Positions 1-8,833 of a stretch of 64,000 nt of DNA are shown here, in pieces. How positions within the stretch are numbered: position 1 is the first letter of the stretch; each line of letters starts with the position of its first letter. The notes beneath the pieces were generated by a model. It was not told where the DNA came from, ran no database searches, and was given only the letters and a program-made list of their open reading frames with translations. Origin of the DNA: Kordia sp. (GTDB lineage Bacteria > Bacteroidota > Bacteroidia > Flavobacteriales > Flavobacteriaceae); the NCBI GenBank assembly GCA_002733415.1, contig NVVR01000012.1:1-64000 (forward strand), given 5' to 3'. The translations under genes and the position numbers were made by a program.

Positions 1-3000
1 AGTCCTGCTCGTCGAACTCCTCGCCTTGTGCCGCCGCCTGATCCATTGCGACAACCTGCTTGGCTATAACACCTTCGAGCGTGGAGTTGATGGTCTCCTG
101 ACTGGCTTCCGTGATCTGTGAAAAATCACCATTGCCTTGAACCACATTTTTCAGCTCTTTACCTGCTTGTTCCTGATTCAGGCTCTCTTTGTGGTCCATA
201 TAGCCTTCGACTGCACCCGCGGCTGCGCCAACGGCTGCGCCCCATGCGCCGCCACGGAAGGTGCCCGTTGCCGCACCCCGGAGCATGCCTTTAACGACGG
301 ACTCACCAGCTGCCATTGCGGCTCTGGCGGCCATCCCCGCGCCAATACCGCCGCCTACTGCCATGCCAACAGCGCTGCCGTCACCCGATCTTTCAGAAGC
401 CTTTTGAATGATTCCGGTATCCAGGATGTCCATCATCGCCTTACCTTTACCGCCGACTTCACGGATATCGGAGTTCTCCATGGCTTTATCTTTTTCACCC
501 TGAATAGCGTCCCCGTCTTTCTCAACACCTTGGAATTCGCCTTCGTCCAAGAGCCCCATGTCTTGCATGAACTGCCGACCCTGCTCTTGGGTCATGTTTT
601 CCGGATCAACCTCGGGGTTATCTGCGAGCCACTGCTGCGCAGCATTTTGTCGAGCGGAAGAATCCATGGAATCGAGATTGAGTTCGCCGTCCTTCGACAA
701 AGGTTCTTGCTCGCTATTCAACAGGGACTGAGCATGCTTAGCCCCATCTGTACCCATGAAGTCCACGCCTCCGGTTTTACCTGATCCGCTACCGGCAACG
801 ACGGCACTCCCCGATCCTTGAGGTTTCTCCGTGCCTTTCTTATTGCCGGAGCCACCTTTACTTCCTGTAGAACCTCCACTTTTCTGGCCATTACCGCCCG
901 AGCTAGTAGATGCACCAGAAGCAGACCCGGAACTAGAGCCAGAAGAACTTCCAGAGGTAGAGCCGTTTGCAGTGGAACTTCCTGATGTAGAGCCTGTGCT
1001 GGTAGATTCGCTTCCAGTCGATGTAGTCCCGCTCCCGTCACCTTCTCCAGATCCGGAACCAGTAGAATCACCCTCAACCAGAGACGCAGCCCCTTGGCTG
1101 GTTTCTTCTCCAACGGACTCACCCAAGTCGGCCATGGCACTTGTCTCCGACAGTGACTCATCAAAGGCTTGCTGAGGACTCATGCCCTCGTCGATCTTGT
1201 CTTTCATCCCTGCGGTCGCCAGAGCAAGCTGGGCCCCGGATGTCGCAGCAGTAGTGCTGACGCCGGCCTGGCTGAGTGTGTTTCGCACCGCATCCTCGTT
1301 TTTCATTCCACCGTTTGCAGTCAGAGCTGCGGCTTGACCGGCCAACTGGCGCTCCTGAGCTGAAAGGTTGCCACCTCCCTTTTGCTCAATTTGAGACATC
1401 TGCTTGTCGGTAGCACCACCCGTGCTCTTGAGCGCGTTTTGTGCGCCCTGAGACATTGAGGTTGCAGCATCAGTTAGTGAGCCCGGTTTGGCTGGGCCGT
1501 TGCCGCCAACCGTTGGTGCGCCATTATTATCCATCATCTCCTGCTTCAGTGATTCCACAGAGAGCTGCTGAGTAGGATCTTCGACATTGTGGCCGGCAAT
1601 GCTCATCAACTCGGACAGGTCGCCTGTTTCGCCTTCCCTAGCGGCTGTCCTGAGTGCCTTACGGTAGTCACCCACGTTGGCCTGCATCCCGGCATAGTTG
1701 GGGTCGCCTTGGTTTTGTTTAGCCTGCAAGAACTGGCCAAATTCCTTCATTCCCTGTTCGGTACCAGCGTCGGCAGACAGCGTGGCGATCTGGTATTGCT
1801 GGCTGTATCCAGCCGTTCCCGCCATGCTTCTCAGCGTACTAGCTTTCTGCTCAGCAGTTTCCGCCCGTGACTGGCTGGTTTGATATTGCTCTGCGCTCTT
1901 TGCGCTGTCTTTCCATTCCTGGCTTTGGGCCAGCGAATCCTCATCCGCATGCTGGAAGCCAGTTTTCCATTGTTTCCGTTCGCTCTCACCCTCGTTCCAC
2001 GATTTCTCAGCAACGTCCGCCAGCGATTTGGTCTCTTCAGCAGCCTGGTTGAATTTGTCTTGGTATTCAGCGCCGCCTTCGATCTTGCCGCCTAAAGCGC
2101 TCATGATCATGCCGAGATGACTGTTGTTCTTCACTTTGCTGGTATCAACGCCGGAGCTTTTGAGGCGGCCCATCAGCTTGCCAAGATCAGCCCCACCTGT
2201 AGCCCGTGCAGAGATGCCCGCTGCAACTGTGCTCTGGTCTGACTGCTTGATCGCACCTTGCTCAACCAGCTTCTCAGACTGTTGTTGGCCATACTCTTGT
2301 GCGCTGATTTCCTCGCCGGAGCTGGTGGTCGCAGTAGAGTTTCTTGACGTAACTGTGGTACCAGCCGCCTGAGTTTGCTCGATTGCTTGTGTCTGCGACG
2401 TTTGCGCTTGTTGGGACGCGGTACTCGCAAGCGCTTCGGCTTGCTGGGCTTGCGTGTTCATCGCAGCACCCATCGAGATGGTACCCTGAGTCGCATCAGC
2501 AGTCTGGTCGTTGCCCATAGCAACTTCGCCGCCATTCTTCGTGAGCGATGCTTTTGCGTCACCGATTTGTGACTTGCCAGAGAAGTTATCCATGCCAACT
2601 TCTGCGCCTTTGCCCATATCGATCCGGCCGGCGAGACTGCTTGCGGTAACGGCTGAGCCATACATCAGCATGAGCGTAATCATCGGTGTTGACGCGACAA
2701 GCATGCCCCCAACGCCGATCCAGTGCTGTAGTGCATCGAAGACTTCTGGTTGAGACGCAAGCGATGTAATGGAATGGCCCTTTGCTTGCGCAAATTGGCT
2801 CAGGTTCGACATCTCACCAGCCACACTCATCTGGATGAACATGTTGCCCACGGCTGCAACCGGCTTCCAGAGCTGAATCCATAGGGCGAATACCAGGTAT
2901 TTGCCGATCATCTGGATGCCGCCCATACCAAACGCCACCAGGATTGCTGCGAATGGGGCTGCCACGTACATGAGCGCCTCGAAGAATGTCATCAAAGGCA

Positions 3001-4093
3001 GCATCATTTTTTCAAACATCGTTTGCTGCAAAGCCTGATTGGCAGTGATGTTCGCGCTAGCCTTTTGAGTAACACCCGCTACAAGCGCATCCCCTTGCCC
3101 GATTTCATGAGCGTCCAGCCTCCCAAGCGCAAGGCCGAGAGCTCTGTTGAGCATAAACTTATCCAGATTGACATCGGTAGTCATGATCGAGTCACGAATG
3201 ATGCCGAACTGGTTTGAAAAGGACGCTGTATCGAAGTCACCACTGGCCAGCTTGAACGACTCACATGAATACCCGGCCTCGTTGCAGACGGTTTCTCCAA
3301 TCTGGCCTACCCATGTGTCCACGACAGCAGGATTTGAGAAGTAGTGCTCTGATATGTATTCGTAGGCTTCAGCGCAAGTCTTAACTTGTGATTTATCCGC
3401 CGGCGTTGGGTCTGATGTGAGATAGGGGTAAACCTTGGTTGCATATACTTCGTTATTCCATTCAAGGTGCTCCCAGGCGCTGTCCTCCTGAGAAACTTTC
3501 GCCAGGTTGATCGCAGGAAGCCCGTTGGGCTCTCCATTTGCATCGATGGTTGCCAGCGTGGTTCCAGGTACAACGCAGTCGTTAACATAGTTATCCAGTG
3601 TTTTTGTCAGATGACCATTCGGATCCCACCTTAACGATCCATCCGCGAAGCCCAGCCCGCGCATTTCGTAGAGTGCCTTCAATGCAAAGCCGGTTCCCAG
3701 TTCGGAAGTGGTCATTCCGATAACCGTATATTCCTGCTCAAACCATTCGGTGATGTTGTTACCAACCTTGCTGATAACGGTTCCACTGAATGCGAGACCC
3801 AACGGAACGTCTTCAACCTGGTGCAACTCCATCCCATAGAGCGACCAGACGTTGACCCGATCCACCTTCACGCCGAAGAAAGCGGCATAGATAAGCCCAG
3901 CCATAACAATGTTCTGGATCTTGATCTCTTTACCGCCAGTCAAGACGCCCTGAACGATGGTCCAGATGAAGGTAAACAGGAACCCGATCGCGACGATACC
4001 CGACAGGTCATCTCTGTTGAGGATGGTCACGGTCGCCCTGAGTGTTTCCGCCAGAAATGCAGGGTCACCGATTGAGAAAATTTCATATTCCAT
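1..4093 (-). CDS. traG: Conjugal transfer protein TraG, partial (C-terminus outside window)
   Basis: This is the inner-membrane mating-pair stabilisation protein of F-type conjugation. The frame is open from the ATG at 4093 to the left edge, giving about 1,364 residues without a stop. Hydrophobic segments lie near residues 31-52, 60-75, 363-420 and 458-487, which is the TraG_N pattern. A long Ala/Gln/Ser-rich periplasmic region follows, with an almost pure Ser/Gly/Thr linker near residues 1000-1088 (nt 830-1090). A glycine-zipper stretch lies near residues 1234-1300 (nt 190-390). It starts 10 bp after the traH stop, so it is surely co-transcribed with traF and traH. F TraG is about 940 residues; this one is longer, as in SXT/IncA/C relatives. 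Identification rests on the order traF-traH-traG and on the topology; the entry-exclusion part is not visible. Confidence 0.88.
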   Translation of the reverse strand, partial: MEYEIFSIGDPAFLAETLRATVTILNRDDLSGIVAIGFLFTFIWTIVQGVLTGGKEIKIQNIVMAGLIYAAFFGVKVDRVNVWSLYGMELHQVEDVPLGLAFSGTVISKVGNNITEWFEQEYTVIGMTTSELGTGFALKALYEMRGLGFADGSLRWDPNGHLTKTLDNYVNDCVVPGTTLATIDANGEPNGLPAINLAKVSQEDSAWEHLEWNNEVYATKVYPYLTSDPTPADKSQVKTCAEAYEYISEHYFSNPAVVDTWVGQIGETVCNEAGYSCESFKLASGDFDTASFSNQFGIIRDSIMTTDVNLDKFMLNRALGLALGRLDAHEIGQGDALVAGVTQKASANITANQALQQTMFEKMMLPLMTFFEALMYVAAPFAAILVAFGMGGIQMIGKYLVFALWIQLWKPVAAVGNMFIQMSVAGEMSNLSQFAQAKGHSITSLASQPEVFDALQHWIGVGGMLVASTPMITLMLMYGSAVTASSLAGRIDMGKGAEVGMDNFSGKSQIGDAKASLTKNGGEVAMGNDQTADATQGTISMGAAMNTQAQQAEALASTASQQAQTSQTQAIEQTQAAGTTVTSRNSTATTSSGEEISAQEYGQQQSEKLVEQGAIKQSDQSTVAAGISARATGGADLGKLMGRLKSSGVDTSKVKNNSHLGMIMSALGGKIEGGAEYQDKFNQAAEETKSLADVAEKSWNEGESERKQWKTGFQHADEDSLAQSQEWKDSAKSAEQYQTSQSRAETAEQKASTLRSMAGTAGYSQQYQIATLSADAGTEQGMKEFGQFLQAKQNQGDPNYAGMQANVGDYRKALRTAAREGETGDLSELMSIAGHNVEDPTQQLSVESLKQEMMDNNGAPTVGGNGPAKPGSLTDAATSMSQGAQNALKSTGGATDKQMSQIEQKGGGNLSAQERQLAGQAAALTANGGMKNEDAVRNTLSQAGVSTTAATSGAQLALATAGMKDKIDEGMSPQQAFDESLSETSAMADLGESVGEETSQGAASLVEGDSTGSGSGEGDGSGTTSTGSESTSTGSTSGSSTANGSTSGSSSGSSSGSASGASTSSGGNGQKSGGSTGSKGGSGNKKGTEKPQGSGSAVVAGSGSGKTGGVDFMGTDGAKHAQSLLNSEQEPLSKDGELNLDSMDSSARQNAAQQWLADNPEVDPENMTQEQGRQFMQDMGLLDEGEFQGVEKDGDAIQGEKDKAMENSDIREVGGKGKAMMDILDTGIIQKASERSGDGSAVGMAVGGGIGAGMAARAAMAAGESVVKGMLRGAATGTFRGGAWGAAVGAAAGAVEGYMDHKESLNQEQAGKELKNVVQGNGDFSQITEASQETINSTLEGVIAKQVVAMDQAAAQGEEFDEQD

Positions 4094-4103
4094 GATTCAG
4101 CCC

Positions 4104-5465
4104 TTACATCTCTACGGCGTTTACAAGTGCGGACAAGAGGTTCGCATCATCTTCCAACTTCTTGGACAGTTCTTCGCGGAGCACTGCTGCCTCGTCCCGG
4201 AATTTTGCGCTCATGATGAACGGGTTAATCTCTTGAATCTCACTTTGATTATCTACGGCGCCAACGATGGTCGTTGCCTGCTCCAAGTAATCGAGCATGA
4301 ATTCGAGCGCGATTTCGATAGCCATTGTTTCAGCAATAACTTCCGCGCTTCGCGCAGGCAGGTTGTTCCCTTTCATTGCCAGTGCGTGCATGAACTTCTG
4401 AATGTCGAAGTGCCGTTGAGCAGCCCTCAAAAACGCTAACTCCTCGTTAGTTAAGCTGATTCCATCTTCATGGATGGCAAACTTGCTGGGGATACTTGTG
4501 GGATTGCTCGGATCAAGCATTTCGTAAAACTGATCCGCCAGCGGGTCTTCATCGATTATGACTCCCGGGCCAACCTGGAGGCAGTCGTTAGGGTTGTCCA
4601 AACAAATCAATCCATCGATCTCGCCACCATTCACGATATCTGTGAGGCTGATTTCAACAGGTGCCACTTTGTCGTATTGAATGTCCGTTTCGACGCTCGC
4701 GCCGGTGGCATTCACGATGGTCGTGCCAGACATCGACATGATCATCTGTTTGGCTACCTCTTCACCGGCAACCTCGGCAAGCCAGCCACCTACGGTAACG
4801 TCAAGCATGTGATCCCAGATGATGTTCTCGTTAAGTTCATCCTGCCGGCCGGCGTCCAGCATGGCTTTGACGGTGTTCCCCTCAGTTGCCGCGGCATCAT
4901 CCCCGGTTTCGTCTTGAGCCTCATCCCAGAACTCTGCGCTCTTCTCAGCGATCTTGAATTTTTTGTCTGCTTTTTCATAAAGGGCTGTGCCCAGTTCTTC
5001 GCAGCTCTGTTTCAGCAGGCCAGAATACTCATTCAGCTTTTCCTGAAGATCGGACATCATTTGTGCGCAAGGGCCGCACATTTGGTTGAGAGCAAGCTGC
5101 AGGGCGTAAATCAAAACCTGCGGAGAGGCCATCTGCCGGGCGGCATCCACGAACTCATCTGCCGAAATCCAGCTCAGACTACCGAGATTCATGTCCATTC
5201 CGTTGCAGTCTGCTTTGAAGGACGGCAACGTGACGTTGTATAGCTCAGGATTCTCTTTGTTCTGGAACCGAACTCGCAGGGAGCCGCCAGTCATGAAGCC
5301 GCGACGACCATCCAGCGAGAGATTTGAGTTTGGCGCTACCGAAGAACTCGTGTACTCGTTCACCATGTCGTCCATGTCGAACGCGAAGGCTTGGTTGAAC
5401 GGCATAACGGCAAAAAGCGCTGATACGAGTCCAGCGCGAAGGGCCTTAGTAGTTAAAAGTCTCAC
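4104..5465 (-). CDS. traH: Conjugal transfer pilus assembly protein TraH
   Basis: A 453-residue periplasmic protein needed for F-type pilus extension and mating-pair formation. It has a signal peptide (residues 1-28, cleavage after QAFA). A family-typical early region follows, with RRGFMTGGSLRVRFQN near residue 55 and a Cys-containing KADCNGMDMNLGS stretch near residue 85. The segment containing ALQLALNQMCGPC and a short coiled coil (residues 130-165) matches the conserved TraH core. The central acidic part is variable. The start overlaps the end of traF by 20 bp, so translation is probably coupled, and traG follows after 10 bp. The length is close to F TraH (about 458). Sequence shows the motifs; the function is known from the family. 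Confidence 0.9.
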   Translation of the reverse strand: MRLLTTKALRAGLVSALFAVMPFNQAFAFDMDDMVNEYTSSSVAPNSNLSLDGRRGFMTGGSLRVRFQNKENPELYNVTLPSFKADCNGMDMNLGSLSWISADEFVDAARQMASPQVLIYALQLALNQMCGPCAQMMSDLQEKLNEYSGLLKQSCEELGTALYEKADKKFKIAEKSAEFWDEAQDETGDDAAATEGNTVKAMLDAGRQDELNENIIWDHMLDVTVGGWLAEVAGEEVAKQMIMSMSGTTIVNATGASVETDIQYDKVAPVEISLTDIVNGGEIDGLICLDNPNDCLQVGPGVIIDEDPLADQFYEMLDPSNPTSIPSKFAIHEDGISLTNEELAFLRAAQRHFDIQKFMHALAMKGNNLPARSAEVIAETMAIEIALEFMLDYLEQATTIVGAVDNQSEIQEINPFIMSAKFRDEAAVLREELSKKLEDDANLLSALVNAVEM

Positions 5466-6408
5466 CCATCACCTCCAAAATTTTGTCTGTGTCATTGCCT
5501 TCAAACTCCGGGAGAGCGTCAGGATCAATCAGATCCGAGCCCGGAAGGCGCCCCTGGTATATGTTCAATTCATCTTCTTCCAACAGGTTCAACTTATCGG
5601 CCGCGATCACCAGTCGATCCTTTATTCTGGAAAGGCCCATCATCCCGTGAGAAATCAGCTCGACCTTGCCTGACGTTAAGGCAAGTGCCAGAGCCGGGGT
5701 GTGGGTGACGCCAACGCGGCGGGCTGCATTGCCGTTTCCAATCACATAATCAGGGAACCAGTCAGCGGCCTCGCCGGCTGGGGGTTCCCCTGTGACTGAG
5801 AATGCAATGACAGGGATTCCGGTTTGATTGCGGAGGTTCTTCACGATGCGGGACATCTTTTTGCTGTAGACATCGTTGCTGTACCAGTACCAGATCGCGC
5901 CATCTTGCCGGGCAATTCGATCGGCCAGATCACTCAAGATGGTCAGCTGCTGCTTCTCTGTCAGTCGGTTGGCAGCACCACCGGCCGCTTTTCGTGTCAT
6001 CTCATCGAGCTGCGGATGCTCCATGGAAACTTTCCGAGCAGAGACGGCAAACTGATTCGCCTTATCCATCATCACCCGATGGATAAAGAAGTAAGCAGCG
6101 ACATTTTCTTCGGTGGGATTGTCAATGGCGCGGTTAAGAACCTGCTCCATGTTCTCCTGATACCACTGAACGGAAAACGACGGCGGCCCCTTTGGAACCT
6201 CTTTGCTCTCCGCTTCGGATGGCTTCGGAGCTGGCATCGGAGGAAGCTCTTTCTTTTTCGGCTTCTCCGGTTCCGGTTCTGGCTCAGGGTCGTGGTACCA
6301 GAACCAGCCCTCAGCGCCTCGCTTGTAAAATTCATTTCCCTCCGCAAGCACCACACTGGCGGACAGCGCCAGGATGATGAGTAGGAGTGATCTGGAAATT
6401 GCTCGCAT
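5446..6408 (-). CDS. traF: Conjugal transfer pilus assembly protein TraF (thioredoxin-fold, no CxxC)
   Basis: A 320-residue secreted protein of the F-type pilus assembly group. A signal peptide covers residues 1-22. The mature start carries the family hallmark GWFWYHDPEPEPEPE followed by a Pro/Lys/Glu-rich spacer (residues 33-72). The C-terminal half has the thioredoxin-like region with the IPVIAFSVTGEPP and VGVTHTPALAL stretches. The whole protein contains no cysteine, so it cannot be an active thiol oxidoreductase; TraF proteins commonly lack CxxC. It opens the traF-traH-traG unit: a terminator of the upstream gene ends 60 bp before it, and AGAGG lies just before the ATG. Confidence 0.9.
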   Translation of the reverse strand: MRAISRSLLLIILALSASVVLAEGNEFYKRGAEGWFWYHDPEPEPEPEKPKKKELPPMPAPKPSEAESKEVPKGPPSFSVQWYQENMEQVLNRAIDNPTEENVAAYFFIHRVMMDKANQFAVSARKVSMEHPQLDEMTRKAAGGAANRLTEKQQLTILSDLADRIARQDGAIWYWYSNDVYSKKMSRIVKNLRNQTGIPVIAFSVTGEPPAGEAADWFPDYVIGNGNAARRVGVTHTPALALALTSGKVELISHGMMGLSRIKDRLVIAADKLNLLEEDELNIYQGRLPGSDLIDPDALPEFEGNDTDKILEVMGETFNY

Positions 6409-6467
6409 GAGTGGACCTCTTGTCAGTTACCTCTATTGTCCACGGGTTTTTCGAGCCTGACTTACAA

Positions 6468-6494
6468 AAAAACCGCCATAAAATGGCGGTTTTT
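6468..6494 (-). terminator. Rho-independent terminator after the FlhC-like gene
   Basis: A perfect 12-bp stem (AAAAACCGCCAT / ATGGCGGTTTTT) with a 3-nt loop is followed by a T run in the minus direction. It separates the regulator gene from traF, so traF needs its own promoter within 6409-6467. Confidence 0.85.
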
Positions 6495-6513
6495 GTTGAG
6501 TTCTTGCGGAGGG

Positions 6514-7089
6514 TTAGGCCGTCGCAGTTGCTGCAGCCTGTGGCCTTGATCGGGTTGCGGGATTACGCGCCACTGTCAGCTTCAATCCGGTGCGCTCTTT
6601 GATCTCGTCGCAGGACCAACAAACTTCATTTCTTGGGGTGATCGTCCATGGATAGAGGGATCCACAGCACCCGCATGGGCGTACACGGATCTCGATCTGA
6701 TGCTGAATGTCTCGGGCAAGGCACCAACAATGTGAAATGCCGATTACATTCTCATTGGTGTTGGTGGCCAGGTACGCCTCGTAGGCTTTTACCAACTTGC
6801 GCATGTCGAGGTTGTTATACATATCCTCGCCCATTTCACGATAAAGGCAGTTGATAAAGTGCTGGGCCGGTACCCGGTAAGCGGTTTTGCGCTGGAGCCA
6901 GCCGCCGATCCGGTTGGGGAGAGGTCCACCCGGGGGACGGGCGCCGTGTGTGCGCTCGTAGATTTCCTGGACAACTTGCTTGGATACGCCTGTCATCAAC
7001 TCGACAATGCCGCCCCGCGCCTGATGGCGAACGAGATCACGGGCAAGCTCAAGAGTCTCAAGGTCTGCTTTTCTGTGCCGTAATGCCAT
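6514..7089 (-). CDS. FlhC-family transcriptional activator (SetC/AcaC-like)
   Basis: A 191-residue protein resembling FlhC (192 residues). Homologues SetC and AcaC switch on transfer genes of SXT/R391 elements and IncA/C plasmids together with an FlhD-like partner. Residues 1-95 hold the helical part with LELARDLVRHQARGGIVELM. A zinc-binding cysteine cluster near residues 138-162 has the FlhC spacing: CGCC, then CWSC about 15 residues later. The ATG at 7089 is preferred over the upstream TTG at 7143 because AAGGGGG sits 5-10 bp before it and because FlhC length then fits. Unusually, it lies directly upstream of traF on the same strand, with a terminator between. No FlhD-like partner is in the window; it may lie across the junction. 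Confidence 0.75.
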   Translation of the reverse strand: MALRHRKADLETLELARDLVRHQARGGIVELMTGVSKQVVQEIYERTHGARPPGGPLPNRIGGWLQRKTAYRVPAQHFINCLYREMGEDMYNNLDMRKLVKAYEAYLATNTNENVIGISHCWCLARDIQHQIEIRVRPCGCCGSLYPWTITPRNEVCWSCDEIKERTGLKLTVARNPATRSRPQAAATATA

Positions 7090-7215
7090 GACCGCCCCCT
7101 TAGACTTAGGATTTGCATATGATTTTGCGACATCTGATATCAAGAGTCAAACAAGTGGAGGTCCAGAATTTTTATTAAGAATAAAATTGTAAGTTTTTTT
7201 AAGTAAATTAATATT
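7090..7215. other. Composition junction between GC-rich conjugative DNA and AT-rich flavobacterial DNA
   Basis: Left of about 7140 the DNA is GC-rich with Shine-Dalgarno sites and C/G-ending codons. Right of about 7175 it is AT-rich with flavobacterial signals. No direct repeat, tRNA, integrase or IS end is visible. The exact joint lies within 7140-7175 by eye. The flavobacterial side begins just before a terminator whose gene is missing. Confidence 0.8.
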
Positions 7216-7248
7216 AAAAGGTCTTCCGTAAGGAAGACCTTTTTTTTT
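7216..7248 (+). terminator. Terminator of a missing upstream gene
   Basis: A 12-bp stem (AAAAGGTCTTCC / GGAAGACCTTTT) with loop GTAA is followed by a T tract. It ends some gene left of the junction whose body is absent from this window. The symmetrical A/T flanks would let it work in both directions. Confidence 0.85.
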
Positions 7249-7275
7249 GGCTTAAATTTTAAGTAATTTTGTAGT

Positions 7276-8832
7276 ATGATAAAAGAGCTACAGTTACGAG
7301 TTTCAATTAAAGAAGAAAGAATTGAAAATATCCTGAAAATTAAGGCAGCAAGCTTTATGAAAATTGATAGAAAGGATATCAATACGGTTAAAATTCTTCG
7401 TAAATCAATTGATGCAAGAAAAAAGTTAATTGTGTTTAATTATAAGGTAGCTGTTTATGTTAAAGAGTTTCCGTCAGAATCTCCTGACTATACTTTTGAT
7501 TATAAGGATGTTTCTTCGGCTAAAGAAATTCATATAGTTGGCTTTGGTCCAGCGGGGATGTACGCGGCTTTACGTTGTATAGAACTAGGATTTAAGCCAG
7601 TGGTTCTAGAGCGCGGTAAAGATGTCCAAAATAGAAGACGTGATTTAAAGGCAATCAACCAGGATCATTTTGTAAATGAAGATTCAAACTATTGTTTTGG
7701 TGAAGGTGGTGCGGGGACCTACTCTGATGGGAAATTATATACCAGAAGTTTAAAAAGAGGTGATGTACGTCGAGTTTTTGAAAATTTAGTATATCATGGT
7801 GCTACTGAGCAAATTTTAGTAGATGCTCATCCGCATATTGGAACAAATAAATTACCAAAAGTAGTTACTAATATTCGAGAAACCATTTTGAAATATGGAG
7901 GTGAAGTTCATTTTGAAACAAAAGTAGTTGATTTTATTATTACTAATAATAAATTAAAAGCAATTCATTTAAGTAACGGAAAAGAAATGATTGTTGATGC
8001 TGTTATTTTAGCAACAGGGCATTCAGCAAGAGATATTTATGAATTGTTACATAGAAAAAACATTGCATTAAAGGCAAAATCTTTTGCGATGGGAGTTCGT
8101 GTAGAGCATCCGCAACAAATAATTGATTCTATCCAGTACCATTGTAGTGATGAACGTAATGAATTACTGCCAGCGGCTGCATATAGTTTAGTGCATCAGG
8201 TACGTGATAGAGGGGTGTACTCATTTTGTATGTGTCCAGGAGGATTTATTGTACCTGCAGCTACAGCTAATGGAGAAGTAGTAGTGAATGGAATGTCGCC
8301 ATCAAAACGAAATAACGAATTTGCGAATTCAGGAATTGTTGTAGAAATTGATATTGAAAAAGACATCCCTAAATACGATGATTTTGGAGTATTGAAAGGG
8401 TTAGAGTTTCAAAAAGATTTAGAAAAAATGGCTTTTAACGCTGGAGGAAAAAGTCAGGTGGCGCCTGCGCAACGATTGACTGATTTTGTTGAAGGGAAAT
8501 TATCGAATACTTTAAACTCAACTTCATATCAGCCAGGGTTGAAGTCGGCACCATTACATTCTTTATTGCCAAAATCTATTGGAGGGCGATTAAGAAAAGG
8601 TTTTGCTGCTTTCGGCGGAAAAATGAATGGCTTTTATACCGAGCAAGCAAATGTTATTGGAGTAGAGTCTAGAACTTCATCACCAGTTAATATACCTAGA
8701 AAGGAAAATTTAGCACATCCTGAAGTTGAAGGGTTGTATCCTTGTGGCGAAGGAGGTGGTTATGCTGGAGGGATTATATCAGCAGCCATGGATGGAGAGC
8801 GATGTGCAGAAGCAGCAATTGAAAATTTATAA
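7276..8832 (+). CDS. Uncharacterised FAD-dependent dehydrogenase (COG2509 type)
   Basis: A 518-residue cytoplasmic flavoprotein. An N-terminal domain of about 80 residues precedes the Rossmann dinucleotide motif GFGPAGM (residues 89-95), followed by the acidic end of strand 2 in VVLERG. The GEGGAGTYSDGKLYTR segment and the C-terminal GEGGGYAGGI with SAAMDGE match the COG2509 family of NAD(FAD)-utilising dehydrogenases, whose substrate is not known. The length fits the family. It is the first complete flavobacterial gene after the terminator at 7216-7248. The GNAT gene starts 2 bp after its stop, so the two form an operon. Confidence 0.85.
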   Translation: MIKELQLRVSIKEERIENILKIKAASFMKIDRKDINTVKILRKSIDARKKLIVFNYKVAVYVKEFPSESPDYTFDYKDVSSAKEIHIVGFGPAGMYAALRCIELGFKPVVLERGKDVQNRRRDLKAINQDHFVNEDSNYCFGEGGAGTYSDGKLYTRSLKRGDVRRVFENLVYHGATEQILVDAHPHIGTNKLPKVVTNIRETILKYGGEVHFETKVVDFIITNNKLKAIHLSNGKEMIVDAVILATGHSARDIYELLHRKNIALKAKSFAMGVRVEHPQQIIDSIQYHCSDERNELLPAAAYSLVHQVRDRGVYSFCMCPGGFIVPAATANGEVVVNGMSPSKRNNEFANSGIVVEIDIEKDIPKYDDFGVLKGLEFQKDLEKMAFNAGGKSQVAPAQRLTDFVEGKLSNTLNSTSYQPGLKSAPLHSLLPKSIGGRLRKGFAAFGGKMNGFYTEQANVIGVESRTSSPVNIPRKENLAHPEVEGLYPCGEGGGYAGGIISAAMDGERCAEAAIENL

Positions 8833-8833
8833 A

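Noticed and set aside
137-784. 215-residue plus-strand frame, and others at 831-1175, 4470-5243 and 5824-6384
   Set aside because: They are antisense shadows of traG, traH and traF in GC-rich DNA, with no family features.
7140-7175. Attachment site of an integrative element at the junction
   Set aside because: No direct repeat, tRNA end or integrase is seen, and the inner end is in the middle of a transfer region.
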